From assembly GCA_964500805.1 (NCBI GenBank), contig CAZCQH010000029.1, positions 1-64,000 of the forward strand: a stretch of DNA of 64,000 nucleotides. The letters run 5' to 3'. Under the pieces are notes generated by a model, which was not told the DNA's origin, did not search any database, and was given only the letters and a program-made list of their open reading frames with translations. This DNA is from Ga0077555 sp964500805. Its GTDB lineage: Bacteria; Pseudomonadota; Alphaproteobacteria; Rhizobiales; Hyphomicrobiaceae. How positions within the stretch are numbered: position 1 is the first letter of the stretch; each line of letters begins with the position of its first letter. The position numbers and the translations under genes are program-made. Below, one piece after another: positions 35,143-44,422 of the stretch.

Positions 35143-36372
35143 ATGATGCAGCTTACGGCGGAAGAGAAGGCGATGCTGGCCGGCGAGATGGGCGAAGCAA
35201 AGCGCTGGGCTATCGATCATCAGATCAAGGTCGGGCGCGTCTTCGACGCAGTCGATCTGGTGCCCGTCAGCCAAGCGCACATGATGATCGATCCAGAGTC
35301 CGTCGGCGACGCTGGCGTGTCGTTCCTCGAGCGGCTTGCCAACCAAGGTGCGCGGGTTGCCATTCCGATGATTACCGATCCGCGCGGCGTCGATCTCAAC
35401 TACTATCGGCCACTCGGCCAGACCGAGGAGATGGCTCAGATCGAGCGGCGCACAGTCGATGCCCTGACACGCATGGGTATCCTCATGACGAATACTTGCG
35501 TCAATTACCAGACCATCATGCCCCCGATTCGCGGGGAGCACGTCGCCTATGGCGACACGGGCGTCGTGATCTACTCGAACAGCGCTTGTGGAGCGCGCTC
35601 GAACTTCGAGGGTGGTCCATCGGCGCTCGCGGCCGGCCTGACGGGACGCACGCCGCGATATGGGTTGCATCTCGACGCGAATCGGCAGGCGACGCGGCGC
35701 TTCGTTCTCAGCCATCAGCCGCGCGATCTGGTGGATTGGGGCGTGCTCGGTGCCGTCGTCGGAAAGATGGCCGGCTCGTACTGGGAAGTCCCGGTCATTG
35801 AGGGACTGGAGACGGTGCCGTCCTCGGACCAGATGAAGCACATGGGCGCCGCGATGGCGAGCTGGGGCTCTACTCCGCTTTTCCACATCGCCGGCATCAC
35901 GCCGGAGGCGGCTCGCCTCTCCGATGTCCACGGCGACAAGCTCAGGCCTGAGCCGATCGGCAAGGCGGATCTCGACGCGCTGCGCTCGCACTTTGGCAAG
36001 AAGGGCGACAAGCTTGATGTGGTGGTATTCGCCGCCCCGCAGCTCTCGCTGGTGGAAATGCAGACCTTGGCGGCGCTCTGTGACGGCAAGACCATCAAGG
36101 TGCCGATCATAGTATGCACCTCGCCGCAAGTTTACGCCGACGCAACACGCATGGGGCTCGTTGCGATGATCGAGGGCTGCGGCGCCAAAGTGCTGGAGGG
36201 TACGTGCTTTTATAACCAGTACGCCCGCGAGATCCGGGAGGCCAACGGCTGGACGCGACTGCTCAGCAACTCCGCGAAGATCGTCAACATTCTCGGTGGT
36301 TATGGCTATCAACCGGCGCTGGCCAGCATGGAGGAGTGCCTGGCGGCTGCCGTGGTCGGGGAGATCGTGTGA
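35143..36372 (+). CDS. Aconitase X large (catalytic) subunit
   Basis: A 409-aa AcnX/DUF521 protein, the larger subunit of a two-subunit aconitase X. Diagnostic segments are GRVFDAVDLVPVSQAHMMID, LMTNTCVNYQTIMPPIRGEH, VIYSNSACGARSNFEGG and CFYNQYAREI; Cys in these segments and in IIVCTSPQVY are candidates for [Fe-S] ligands. AcnX enzymes dehydrate cis-3-hydroxyproline or mevalonate 5-phosphate in the characterised cases; no proline-pathway genes are here, so the substrate is open. Starts at 35143 or 35146 both follow a GAGGGG sequence. The small subunit overlaps the stop by ATGA. Confidence 0.92.
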   Translation: MMQLTAEEKAMLAGEMGEAKRWAIDHQIKVGRVFDAVDLVPVSQAHMMIDPESVGDAGVSFLERLANQGARVAIPMITDPRGVDLNYYRPLGQTEEMAQIERRTVDALTRMGILMTNTCVNYQTIMPPIRGEHVAYGDTGVVIYSNSACGARSNFEGGPSALAAGLTGRTPRYGLHLDANRQATRRFVLSHQPRDLVDWGVLGAVVGKMAGSYWEVPVIEGLETVPSSDQMKHMGAAMASWGSTPLFHIAGITPEAARLSDVHGDKLRPEPIGKADLDALRSHFGKKGDKLDVVVFAAPQLSLVEMQTLAALCDGKTIKVPIIVCTSPQVYADATRMGLVAMIEGCGAKVLEGTCFYNQYAREIREANGWTRLLSNSAKIVNILGGYGYQPALASMEECLAAAVVGEIV

Positions 36373-36791
36373 TGCGGGTGCTCAGGTGCCATGTCGGAGT
36401 AGGTCCGACCGTCGAGGGGGAAGCGCTCGTTGCCGACGACAATTTCTCGGCGCGCTATGATCTTGATCGCATCGCCGGAACGTTCTCGCGTCCGCAGCAC
36501 AAGCTTTTCGGCCAGTCCTACAATGAGAAGATCCTCGTATTGAACACCGCGAAAGGCGGCGTCGCCTCGGCATGGATGCTCTATGAGATGAAGGCTCGCG
36601 GCATTGTGCCGAAGGCGATTCTGTTCAACGCGGCCAATACCATCCTGATCCAGGGCGCGGCGCTCGCCGACCTCGCCATGTGCGATCGGTTCGTGGACGG
36701 CGACGTCACGCAATTGATCAAGACGGGCGCCCGCCTGAAGGTCGATCCAGCCGCCGGATTGGTCACCCTGCTCGGAGTTCCGGGAGCATAG
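36372..36791 (+). CDS. Aconitase X small (swivel) subunit
   Basis: A 139-aa DUF126 protein, the swivelling domain of aconitase X. The motifs EGEALVADDNFSARYDLDRI, LNTAKGGVASAWMLYEMK and VLFNAANTILIQGAALADLAM-like (ILFNAANTILIQGAALADLA) fit. Its ATG overlaps the TGA of the large subunit, so translation is coupled. Together they form the complete enzyme. Genes downstream are on the other strand. Confidence 0.92.
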   Translation: MRVLRCHVGVGPTVEGEALVADDNFSARYDLDRIAGTFSRPQHKLFGQSYNEKILVLNTAKGGVASAWMLYEMKARGIVPKAILFNAANTILIQGAALADLAMCDRFVDGDVTQLIKTGARLKVDPAAGLVTLLGVPGA

Positions 36792-36907
36792 TTTTCAATG
36801 GTGGCAGTTCCATCGTCAGTAAACGTCGGGCGCATACGACGCAGGATTGTTGAATGTCTGGATCCAGCTGATCGTGTCTTCGCGACGATGTCATCTGGCT
36901 CGGACAG

Positions 36908-38116
36908 TCACGCGACTGCGCCCTTTGCTCTGAGGTCGTCGATGTCGGTGTCCGAGAAGCCGAAGCGGCGGAGCACGAAGTCGCTGTCCGCCCCGAGAGC
37001 GGGGGCGGGCTGCGGTGTGAGGGGTGCGATGCCATCCAATTGAAACGGCGCCGCGACAGTGCGCGGCATCTCAGGGATTGCTGTTGGCACTATCGCTCGC
37101 GCCGCCGCTGCCTGAGCGTCGTCTGCGATTTCGATGGCGCGGGCAATCGGCGCATGTGGAACCCGCGCCTCGACGAGGCGATCGAGAACGTCCCTGAGGC
37201 TCAAACGGGCGAAGGCCAGAGCAAGCACAGCAGCCAGCGGCGTGGCGTTCGATCGGCGCAACTCGCGCGTTGCAAACTGAGGTTGTTCCATGAGCTCGGG
37301 CTGCTCGATCGCCCCGCAGAGAGCGGGCCAGTGCTTGGCCTCGTTGACAGCGGAAAGTTGGAACCAGCGGTCATCTTTGGTGCGGTAGATATTGGCGAGC
37401 GCACTCCGCGGCCGATCTGGCGGTGGGCGCGGTCCGATTGCGCCACCGACGAGGCCGGCCTGCGTGAGCGTCGCATTCGACCAGATACCGTTGGCGAGCA
37501 GCGATGAGGCGACCATGCGACCCTTGCCGGTGCGCTCGCGATCGTAGAGCGCCATCAGGATACCGGCGAGCAGACCCATGGCCGAGGCGCGGTCGCCCTG
37601 CGCGGGCAAGCTGAAAGCCGGCGGACTACCTTCGTAGCGAATGGCGTCGAGAAGGCCTGTGCGCGAAAAGTAAGCGGTGGCATCGAACCCCGGCTGATCC
37701 TTGTCCGGTCCCTCCTCGCCGTAGCCTGTGAACGAGCCATAGATGAGACGGGGATTGATCGTTTTGACATCATCGTAGGCGAGCTTGAGGCGCGCGCGGA
37801 CCGGCAGCGGGAAATTCGTGATCAAAATGTCGGCTTGGGCGATGAGACGATCAAGCGCCGCGCGTCCGGCTGCGTTCTTGAGGTCAAGGGCGAGCGAGCG
37901 CTTGTTTCGGCTGTCGAGGTGCCAGCGATAGTTTACGGACATCTGCGGCGTGTGAGCGGAGTTCTGGCTATAGCGATTGGCATCGCCTTCGCCCGGCTGC
38001 TCGATCTTGATCACATCGGCCCCATAGTCGCCGAGCACGGTGGCAGCCGCTGGCGCGGCAATCCAGGTGGCAATATCGAGAACGAGGAGGCCCGAGAGAG
38101 GCAGCGGATGTGACAT
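36908..38116 (-). CDS. CaiB/BaiF class III CoA-transferase
   Basis: A 402-aa family III CoA-transferase. MSHPLPLSGLLVLDIATWIAAPAAATVLGDYGADVIKIEQPGEGD and LIYGSFTGYGEEGPDKDQPG are diagnostic. The Asp of GDRASAMGLLAGIL aligns with the catalytic Asp. The ATG at 38116 is chosen over the longer open frame to 38185 because the family starts there. It converges with the aconitase X pair and is followed on its strand, upstream, by a phosphoesterase and a lyase; a common catabolic route is possible but not shown. Confidence 0.9.
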   Translation of the reverse strand: MSHPLPLSGLLVLDIATWIAAPAAATVLGDYGADVIKIEQPGEGDANRYSQNSAHTPQMSVNYRWHLDSRNKRSLALDLKNAAGRAALDRLIAQADILITNFPLPVRARLKLAYDDVKTINPRLIYGSFTGYGEEGPDKDQPGFDATAYFSRTGLLDAIRYEGSPPAFSLPAQGDRASAMGLLAGILMALYDRERTGKGRMVASSLLANGIWSNATLTQAGLVGGAIGPRPPPDRPRSALANIYRTKDDRWFQLSAVNEAKHWPALCGAIEQPELMEQPQFATRELRRSNATPLAAVLALAFARLSLRDVLDRLVEARVPHAPIARAIEIADDAQAAAARAIVPTAIPEMPRTVAAPFQLDGIAPLTPQPAPALGADSDFVLRRFGFSDTDIDDLRAKGAVA

Positions 38117-38315
38117 GGCATTGCGTCCCGTGTCGTCAAATCGATGAGGGATACTATGTCTGCGCCGCCCTGACTGCCAAAGCAAACTCGATTGCCGCTG
38201 AACCCGGGACTATAACGTCCTACTCAAGCCTAATTCTCGCGAGGATCGGCAATCCTTATTGCGGCGCAGTTCGATCAGAGCGCGATTGAAGACAATGAGA
38301 GAAGCATATACTCAG

Positions 38316-38891
38316 TCAGCCGTTGCCAAGCCGCCGGATGACGGCCTCGCGTCGCTCGAGATCGAGGATGGCGTAGGAGCCACGTCGGTCCTGATCGCGC
38401 GGCTGCGACGGCGAGCCCGGGTTGATGACGGTGACAGCTCCCGCCTTCTCGACCATGGCGATGTGGGTATGACCGAGGATGACGAAATCGTAGGGCATTT
38501 CGGCGATGCGGCTCAGGTGCGAGCTGCGGGGGTGGACATATCCTGAGAACGGCTGCCAGGGCGTGGCATGCACCATGAGGATGCGGGCTCCGGCCGCCTC
38601 CAATTCGAAAGTGGCCGGAGCTTCGGCGAGCATGTCGAGAAGGTCTCCCGGATACTGGGCCCGGCACCTTGCGAGATAGCCAGGATTGCGCTCGAACAGC
38701 ACGTGCTCGTGATTGCCCTGTATGCACCGGGCATCGGCCTTGCGCAGCAGCGCTACCGTTTCGGGGCAGAACTGGAATTCGCTCACCGCATCGCCCGCGC
38801 ACAGCACTTGGTCCACGGGCGGCATATCGTCGAGAACGCGGGCAAGCGCTTTGGCGTCCGCGTGGATGTCCGAGACGATCGCGATCTTCAT
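38316..38891 (-). CDS. Metallophosphoesterase, YfcE/MJ0936-like
   Basis: A 191-aa calcineurin-like phosphoesterase. The metal-binding motifs are complete: SDIHAD (DxH), GDAV (GD), GNHEH (GNHE), MVHATPW (H), LGHTHIAM (GHxH). Such small cytosolic enzymes cleave phosphodiesters; the substrate is unknown. It lies between the CoA-transferase and HMG-CoA-lyase-like genes on the same strand, but spacings of 200-290 bases do not suggest tight coupling. Confidence 0.9.
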   Translation of the reverse strand: MKIAIVSDIHADAKALARVLDDMPPVDQVLCAGDAVSEFQFCPETVALLRKADARCIQGNHEHVLFERNPGYLARCRAQYPGDLLDMLAEAPATFELEAAGARILMVHATPWQPFSGYVHPRSSHLSRIAEMPYDFVILGHTHIAMVEKAGAVTVINPGSPSQPRDQDRRGSYAILDLERREAVIRRLGNG

Positions 38892-39180
38892 GTCTGGCTG
38901 CGAGTCCCTCTATCGTCACTGCGATCGATTGTCGGATCGGCGCATTTCCAAGCGTTGCAGCCAACTGTTTGAACCGATCCGATCGAGCTTGGCATGCGCG
39001 AGCGACACTGTCCCACAATTTCTCGCAATCGGCCGTTCGAGTGACGTGAGTGTCTGCAGGAGGCAATCTGCGGCCATTAAATGCAATCCCTGCCGACGTG
39101 GCTCATGTTGACCCCTGCGGCTTTCACCTGCTCTGCTGCTCTCCCGCGGAGCGGCGTTTGGCCTCGCTCGCGCCGGAATT

Positions 39181-40152
39181 TCATAACGGGTGCTCGCGTG
39201 GTGCTTTCCTGGCGCCTTCCATGACATCGGCGCGCGTGCCGACGTGGGCGGTGTGGCTTCCGGCTGTGATGTCGAGCAGCTCGGCGATATCGCGCGCCGC
39301 TTGCGCGATTTCGCTCGTCTTGACGCCGGTCGAAATACCCATCTCGTTCAACATGTGGACGATGTCTTCGGTGGCGAGATTGCCGACGGAGGAGATCGTG
39401 CGGGGCATGGCAATGCCCCCGCCGATGCCGCAAATGGCGCCTTCGATGAAGCTCGCGCCGGCATCCAGCGCCGCAAGAATGTTGGCAAGACCAGTGCCGG
39501 CGAGATTGTGCACGTGGAAGCCTATTTCGATATCCTTGTGGCGACCGAGCGCGTGCCGGAAGAGGTTCGATACGTGGCGCGGGTCCTCCATGCCAAGGGA
39601 ACCCGCGAAATAAAATCGGCGCATGCCCGCGTTGCGGAATTGATCGAGCAGGGCGAGAACCTTCTCCTCGGGAATGCGGCCTTCGTAGGGGCACCACATC
39701 GCCATGCCCATGGCCATCACGAACGGCACGCCGGCGGCGTCAACAACACGGAACGTCTTGATCGCCTCGGCGACGCCCTGCTCGAGCGTCATGTTCTGGT
39801 TCTTCTTGTTGTAGGCCTCGCTCACCGTGATGAGGCCAAGCAGCTCGTCGAGCTGTGCCGCCTTCGGCATCGCGAGCGCTCGCTCTGCGCCCCGCGCATT
39901 GGGGACGAGACCGCGATAAACGGCGCCTTTGCGGCGTTTGATTCTTCCGCAAACTTCCTCGGCGTCCTTGAGGTTTGGAATAACGCGTGGATGAGCGAAG
40001 TTGGTCACCTCAATGACCGGCAGGCCCGTATCAGAGAGCCTGTCGATCATCTTGATCTTGGTCTCGGTGTCGATCCAGCGTGGGAACGATTGCAGCCCGT
40101 CGCGTGGCGCGACATCGACCAGAGTTATCTCCGAAGGAAATGAAAGTGACAT
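39181..40152 (-). CDS. HMG-CoA lyase-like TIM-barrel protein without the catalytic Cys
   Basis: A 323-aa DRE-TIM metallolyase. DVAPRDGLQSFP carries the DxxPRDGLQ signature and GFHVHNLAGTGLANILAALDAG the metal-ligand HxHN. In true HMG-CoA lyases the loop reads GLGGCPYA with an essential Cys; here it reads GIGGGIAMP, read directly at about 39405-39440, with Gly replacing the Cys. The rest of that block, SVGNLATEDIVHML, is conserved. It may therefore cleave or condense another acyl-CoA or acid. The ATG at 40152 starts MSLSFPSEITLVDVAP; the frame is open further upstream without family similarity. Confidence 0.88.
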   Translation of the reverse strand: MSLSFPSEITLVDVAPRDGLQSFPRWIDTETKIKMIDRLSDTGLPVIEVTNFAHPRVIPNLKDAEEVCGRIKRRKGAVYRGLVPNARGAERALAMPKAAQLDELLGLITVSEAYNKKNQNMTLEQGVAEAIKTFRVVDAAGVPFVMAMGMAMWCPYEGRIPEEKVLALLDQFRNAGMRRFYFAGSLGMEDPRHVSNLFRHALGRHKDIEIGFHVHNLAGTGLANILAALDAGASFIEGAICGIGGGIAMPRTISSVGNLATEDIVHMLNEMGISTGVKTSEIAQAARDIAELLDITAGSHTAHVGTRADVMEGARKAPREHPL

Positions 40153-40340
40153 GGACAGCCTCGCAAATGGGGGCAAGTTCGTTTCGCCGAAGGCAGGGTC
40201 GCACGGCAGCGCGCATTCGACCTTCCCATATGCAAGTAGGATAGCGCACGCTTCAGAGCTTGCCAGTGCCCAGCTTATGGGCTCCCCGCCGATTATTCTG
40301 CTGGCGCATGGCCTGTCCAATCCGCTCCGCGAGCTTGAGT

Positions 40341-43100
40341 TCAGAATCCAGCGTGCGCCGGTGAATGAGACGCCTCTCCACGAGCGTCCCGACTAGATCC
40401 GTCGAGACCTTTCTCAATCAGTGCATCGAGCAAGAGCGTTGCTGTCGGATCTGCACGCGGGGGATCGCGGAACAGGCGGAACGTCGATGCGAGAAAGCGG
40501 CCGCTGCCGTAGCCGCGCTCGACGATCAGCGCGACTGGCTTGTGTACCCACCCGACAATCATCCCTGCGTGCACACGCCCTTGGAAATCGTGGCGATTGC
40601 ATCCGGATATGACGTGCATCGGAATGACGCGATCGAACGCAAGGTCGAGCAGTGGTCCACCGGGAAGGCGCGCATATGGCCCGAGCCGATGGAGCCAGCT
40701 GAACGAGGATGCCCAGTCGCCTTGCCAGGGCGTGCCGCTACGAGCCTCGATCTGGACGTTCTGCCAGTGGGGGAAAAACGGATAGAGCGACATGGTACTC
40801 TCAGCCAGCAAGAGGAGGTTCTTGCCTTCGCGCACGGCATCGGCCATTGCAAAATCCAGCGTGCGGGCAACGACAAGATCGGCGAAGTCCACTGCGCTCG
40901 CTGTCGCGTAACCGAGCGCTTGCAAGTACTCTTGAATTACGGGATCTGACGACCACACGCGCCTTGCTCGATCGGGCTCTCGGCGTGCCGGATGAACGGC
41001 GATCTCGACCCAATTTCGCGCAATTTCGTGAGTTTCAGCTTCTATCGCGAGCCCAATTCTGCAGATTTCGGGCTTGTCGAGGGTGGCCAGGCGCAAGTCA
41101 GCTTCGACGCGGAATTCCGCCCCGGACTGAACCATTGGAACCGCTGCGCGAAAGGGTTCAACAGCGTCGCTCACACGAACTTCCAGCTGGGCGTCATCGA
41201 GAGGCGCCGGCCCTGCGTGAGCCACCGTTATGGGAACCGTCAGCTGCTCTCCAGCCCAGTACGACCAACGTTCCATTTTGGCTACGGGCAGCGTGTCGGC
41301 ATTGACATGGGCGAGTTCCGCCGCGAAGACGCGCGGATGGCGCCGCATGTCGAGCAGACCGTTTGCCTCCCAGTGCACGTCAGTCAGCTCGGTGATCACG
41401 TAGCCGGCAATCTGGTGTTTCAGGCGCATCCGCTCGATCTGATACTTGAGCGCCGCGAATTGGTGCCATTGCGTCGCGGTAATTAGGTTATCGAGACTGC
41501 CGAACACGCGGTCGAGATGCCAGTCCGCGAAGCGGTGCTCGATGCCATGGGGATACATGACGCCGCCGCCCCAGTCGTGGCCCGTCTCGAACCACCACGG
41601 CTCGCGGCCATCCGCTCCCGCCAGTAGACCCGGATCAGGTAGACCCCAGTTACCGAACTCAGAGCACACAAGCGGTTCATTTCCGGTCGGTTCGGCATCG
41701 CCGTCGGGGCTGAACAGGAAGCTGCCACGGGCGGCCAGTTCATCGACAAAGGTGTCCCAGGCCTTGCGACTGTCGGGAATGGCAGCATAGAAATGATAAT
41801 CGGCGATGTCGGATTTGAGATGGAAGCTCGGATGCAGAGGAGAGTTGTCCACCACCAGGCGTGATGTGTCGTAGCTCTTCAGCCAATCGAAAGTGCGCTT
41901 CAGCCAGGCGCGATGGCGCCGGTCATGCACGAGATCGACACCCCAATTTTCATTGATTATCGTCCATATGACGATTGAGGGGTGATGGTGGTCTCGGTCG
42001 ACCATACCCTTGAGCAGCGCCTCCTTGCGGGCCCGGGAGCGTTCAGTCGACACACCACCGTTGGGCAATTCCGACCACACCAAAATCCCGACGCGGTCGG
42101 CAGCATCGAGATAGCGTGGATCTGGCGCCTTGATGTGCAAGCGCACGCAATTCAGTCCAAGGGCCTTTGCCTTTCGCAGCTGCTCCTCGGCATACTCCAG
42201 CGATGGCAACGTGCAGATCGTGTCCGGATAGTAGTCCTGGTCGAGCGCAGCCCGCAGGTGGAACGGTTTTCCGTTGAGCCAGAAACGACCATCGCGTGCC
42301 TCGAACGTGCGAAAGCCGAACGTGCGGGTCACAACATCAACAACATCGCTTTTGCCGTACAATGCAACGCGCAAGCGGTAGAGGTTGGGGTCTTCGAGCG
42401 ACCACTCCCGCACTCCCGGAACGCTGATCGAGCCAACATCCAACTCGTCCGCGCCCGGTGCGATCTCGGTCTGATGTACGGCTGCAACTCTGCCCGAAGG
42501 ATCAAGAACGCTGATCTCTGCTGCCAATGCCATAGTCGCGGGCGTCGCGAGGAGAACACGAACCCCGAGCGTTCCATCCTCGAGCCGAGGCCACAACCGC
42601 AGCCTGGCGATATGATCGGCACTTCTGCATTCAAGTCGAACCGATTGCCAGATGCCCGATAGCGGGCCGTACCAGCTCTGCTTGCCGAACGGGATCTCTC
42701 CGAGCGGAAAATCGGGAAATTGCGTCGGGTCGTCAGTCGGGCTTTCGACTCTGACTTTGATCTCGTTGCGACCTTCTCGCACGCTTTCCGAGACGTCAAA
42801 CGAGAATGGCAGAAAGCCGCCCTCGTTGGCGCCCACAAACTGCTCATTCACCCAAACTCGGGAATTATGGAATACCGCGCCAAAATGGAGATACACGCGT
42901 CCCCTGCGCCAGCCCCGTGGAATATCGAATTGTCGCGCGTAAACACCAATTCCCGACTTCATGCGCAGGTCGGCAAATTGCATTTGCCAAGGCGCAGGAA
43001 CAATCGCTCGGCGGAGCTGCACGGCGGCCGTCTGGGCACTCGCGTACATGAAGTCCCATGTACCGTCCAGGCTGATCGGACCTGAAATCTCGCGTCTCAT
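40341..43100 (-). CDS. Glycoside hydrolase family 2 protein
   Basis: A 919-aa GH2 enzyme of the beta-galactosidase/beta-glucuronidase/mannosidase type. The N-terminal sugar-binding domain begins ISLDGTWDFMYAS and includes RVYLHFGAVFHNSRVWVNEQFVG. The Ig-like domain comes next, then the barrel with WTIINENWGVD (acid/base Glu in NE) and LVCSEFGNWGLPD (nucleophile Glu). No signal peptide is evident. The ATG at 43100 is preferred to a TTG at 43190. A C-terminal extension of about 300 residues follows the barrel. The adjacent glf and glycosyltransferase genes on the same strand suggest a role with galactose-containing surface polysaccharide. Confidence 0.9.
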   Translation of the reverse strand: MRREISGPISLDGTWDFMYASAQTAAVQLRRAIVPAPWQMQFADLRMKSGIGVYARQFDIPRGWRRGRVYLHFGAVFHNSRVWVNEQFVGANEGGFLPFSFDVSESVREGRNEIKVRVESPTDDPTQFPDFPLGEIPFGKQSWYGPLSGIWQSVRLECRSADHIARLRLWPRLEDGTLGVRVLLATPATMALAAEISVLDPSGRVAAVHQTEIAPGADELDVGSISVPGVREWSLEDPNLYRLRVALYGKSDVVDVVTRTFGFRTFEARDGRFWLNGKPFHLRAALDQDYYPDTICTLPSLEYAEEQLRKAKALGLNCVRLHIKAPDPRYLDAADRVGILVWSELPNGGVSTERSRARKEALLKGMVDRDHHHPSIVIWTIINENWGVDLVHDRRHRAWLKRTFDWLKSYDTSRLVVDNSPLHPSFHLKSDIADYHFYAAIPDSRKAWDTFVDELAARGSFLFSPDGDAEPTGNEPLVCSEFGNWGLPDPGLLAGADGREPWWFETGHDWGGGVMYPHGIEHRFADWHLDRVFGSLDNLITATQWHQFAALKYQIERMRLKHQIAGYVITELTDVHWEANGLLDMRRHPRVFAAELAHVNADTLPVAKMERWSYWAGEQLTVPITVAHAGPAPLDDAQLEVRVSDAVEPFRAAVPMVQSGAEFRVEADLRLATLDKPEICRIGLAIEAETHEIARNWVEIAVHPARREPDRARRVWSSDPVIQEYLQALGYATASAVDFADLVVARTLDFAMADAVREGKNLLLLAESTMSLYPFFPHWQNVQIEARSGTPWQGDWASSFSWLHRLGPYARLPGGPLLDLAFDRVIPMHVISGCNRHDFQGRVHAGMIVGWVHKPVALIVERGYGSGRFLASTFRLFRDPPRADPTATLLLDALIEKGLDGSSRDARGEASHSPAHAGF

Positions 43101-43270
43101 TCCACTCACTTCAACATCACGAACCCGCGCCCGACTGGCGCACGACGAGGTGTCATAGCGGTTCAGATTGCGGCACGCATCTGGCAGCAACGCGTCCGCG
43201 ATGTCGCAGGCAGTGATTTCAGTGCATCACTCCGATTGTTTCGCTTGTTCGGTAACTGCTTGAAGCTGCG

Positions 43271-44422
43271 TTATGCAGTAGCTCGCTCGAAGCTGCCGTT
43301 GCGTGGCGGAAGGTTCTGCCGCTGCGTCGGGATACGCTCCTGAATCCTGTCAAACGTGGCGAGAGCCTGGCCGACCACCTGATCCATATTGTAGTAGCGA
43401 TAAGTCGCGAGCCGGCCGACAAACCAGACGTCCGGCGTGCTGTCCGCAAGCCTTTCATAGCGCTTGTACAGCGCGGCGTTCTCTGCGCGGGGCACCGGAT
43501 AATACGGGTCGCCGTCGTCGCACGGGTATTCGTAGGTAAGACTCGTGCGCGGCGACACTTGCCCGGTGAGATGCTTGTACTCGGTTACCCGCGTGTAACG
43601 TTCGGTCTGCGGGTAGTTCACCACAGCAACCGGTTGATGATGCTCCTTGTTCAAGGTGACATGCTCGAAGCGAAGCGAACGGTACGGTAATCGTCCATAC
43701 CTATAGTCAAAATATTCGTCGATCGGGCCGGTGAAAATCACGCGGCGATGGGGCACGAAGCGGACAATATCTTGATAATCGGTTTGCAGCAGGACTGAGA
43801 TGCGCGGACTGTTCAGCATCCGCTCGAACATTGCCGTATAGCCGCGCTTTGGCATGAACTGAAAACGGTCCGTAAAATATCTGTCGTCACGATTGGTGCG
43901 AACAGGAACCCGCGAGGTTACTGATTTGTCCAGCTCTGAAGGATCCATGCCCCATTGCTTGCGCGTGTAGTCGCGGAAAAACTTGATGTAGAGTTCACGC
44001 CCGACGCGGCTAACGATCACGTCCTCTGATGTGCGTACCGTCTCCACTTTCTCGGCGCGGCTCTGAAAAAACCTCTCCACACCCTCTGGATCGAGCGAGA
44101 GGCCATAGAGCCGGTTAACGGTGTCGAGGTTGATCGGAATCGGCACGAGCTGACCATCGACAAACGCCAAGACCCGGTGCTCATACGGTCGCCATTCGGT
44201 GAACCGGGAAAGGTGGGCGAAGATGCGTTCGCTATTCGTGTGAAAGATGTGCGGCCCGTATTGATGGATGAGCAGGCCGGCATCGTCGTAGCGATCGTAT
44301 GCATTGCCGCCAATATGCCGTCGCCGGTCGATGATCAGCACGCGCTCTTCGCGCTTGTTGGCGATGCGCTCGGCTAGCACGCTGCCTGCAAAGCCGGCGC
44401 CGACGATCAGCCAGTCAAACAT
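43271..44422 (-). CDS. glf: UDP-galactopyranose mutase
   Basis: A 383-aa flavoenzyme that converts UDP-galactopyranose to UDP-galactofuranose. The start MFDWLIVGAGFAGSVLAERI is the FAD Rossmann motif, followed by RRRHIGGNAYDRYDDAGLLIHQYGPHIFHTN, strongly conserved in Glf, and later DEYFDYRYGRLPYRSLRFE and RLATYRYYNMDQVVGQAL. Galactofuranose goes into surface glycans. Its start overlaps the end of the upstream glycosyltransferase by eight bases, so both are translated together. Confidence 0.95.
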   Translation of the reverse strand: MFDWLIVGAGFAGSVLAERIANKREERVLIIDRRRHIGGNAYDRYDDAGLLIHQYGPHIFHTNSERIFAHLSRFTEWRPYEHRVLAFVDGQLVPIPINLDTVNRLYGLSLDPEGVERFFQSRAEKVETVRTSEDVIVSRVGRELYIKFFRDYTRKQWGMDPSELDKSVTSRVPVRTNRDDRYFTDRFQFMPKRGYTAMFERMLNSPRISVLLQTDYQDIVRFVPHRRVIFTGPIDEYFDYRYGRLPYRSLRFEHVTLNKEHHQPVAVVNYPQTERYTRVTEYKHLTGQVSPRTSLTYEYPCDDGDPYYPVPRAENAALYKRYERLADSTPDVWFVGRLATYRYYNMDQVVGQALATFDRIQERIPTQRQNLPPRNGSFERATA

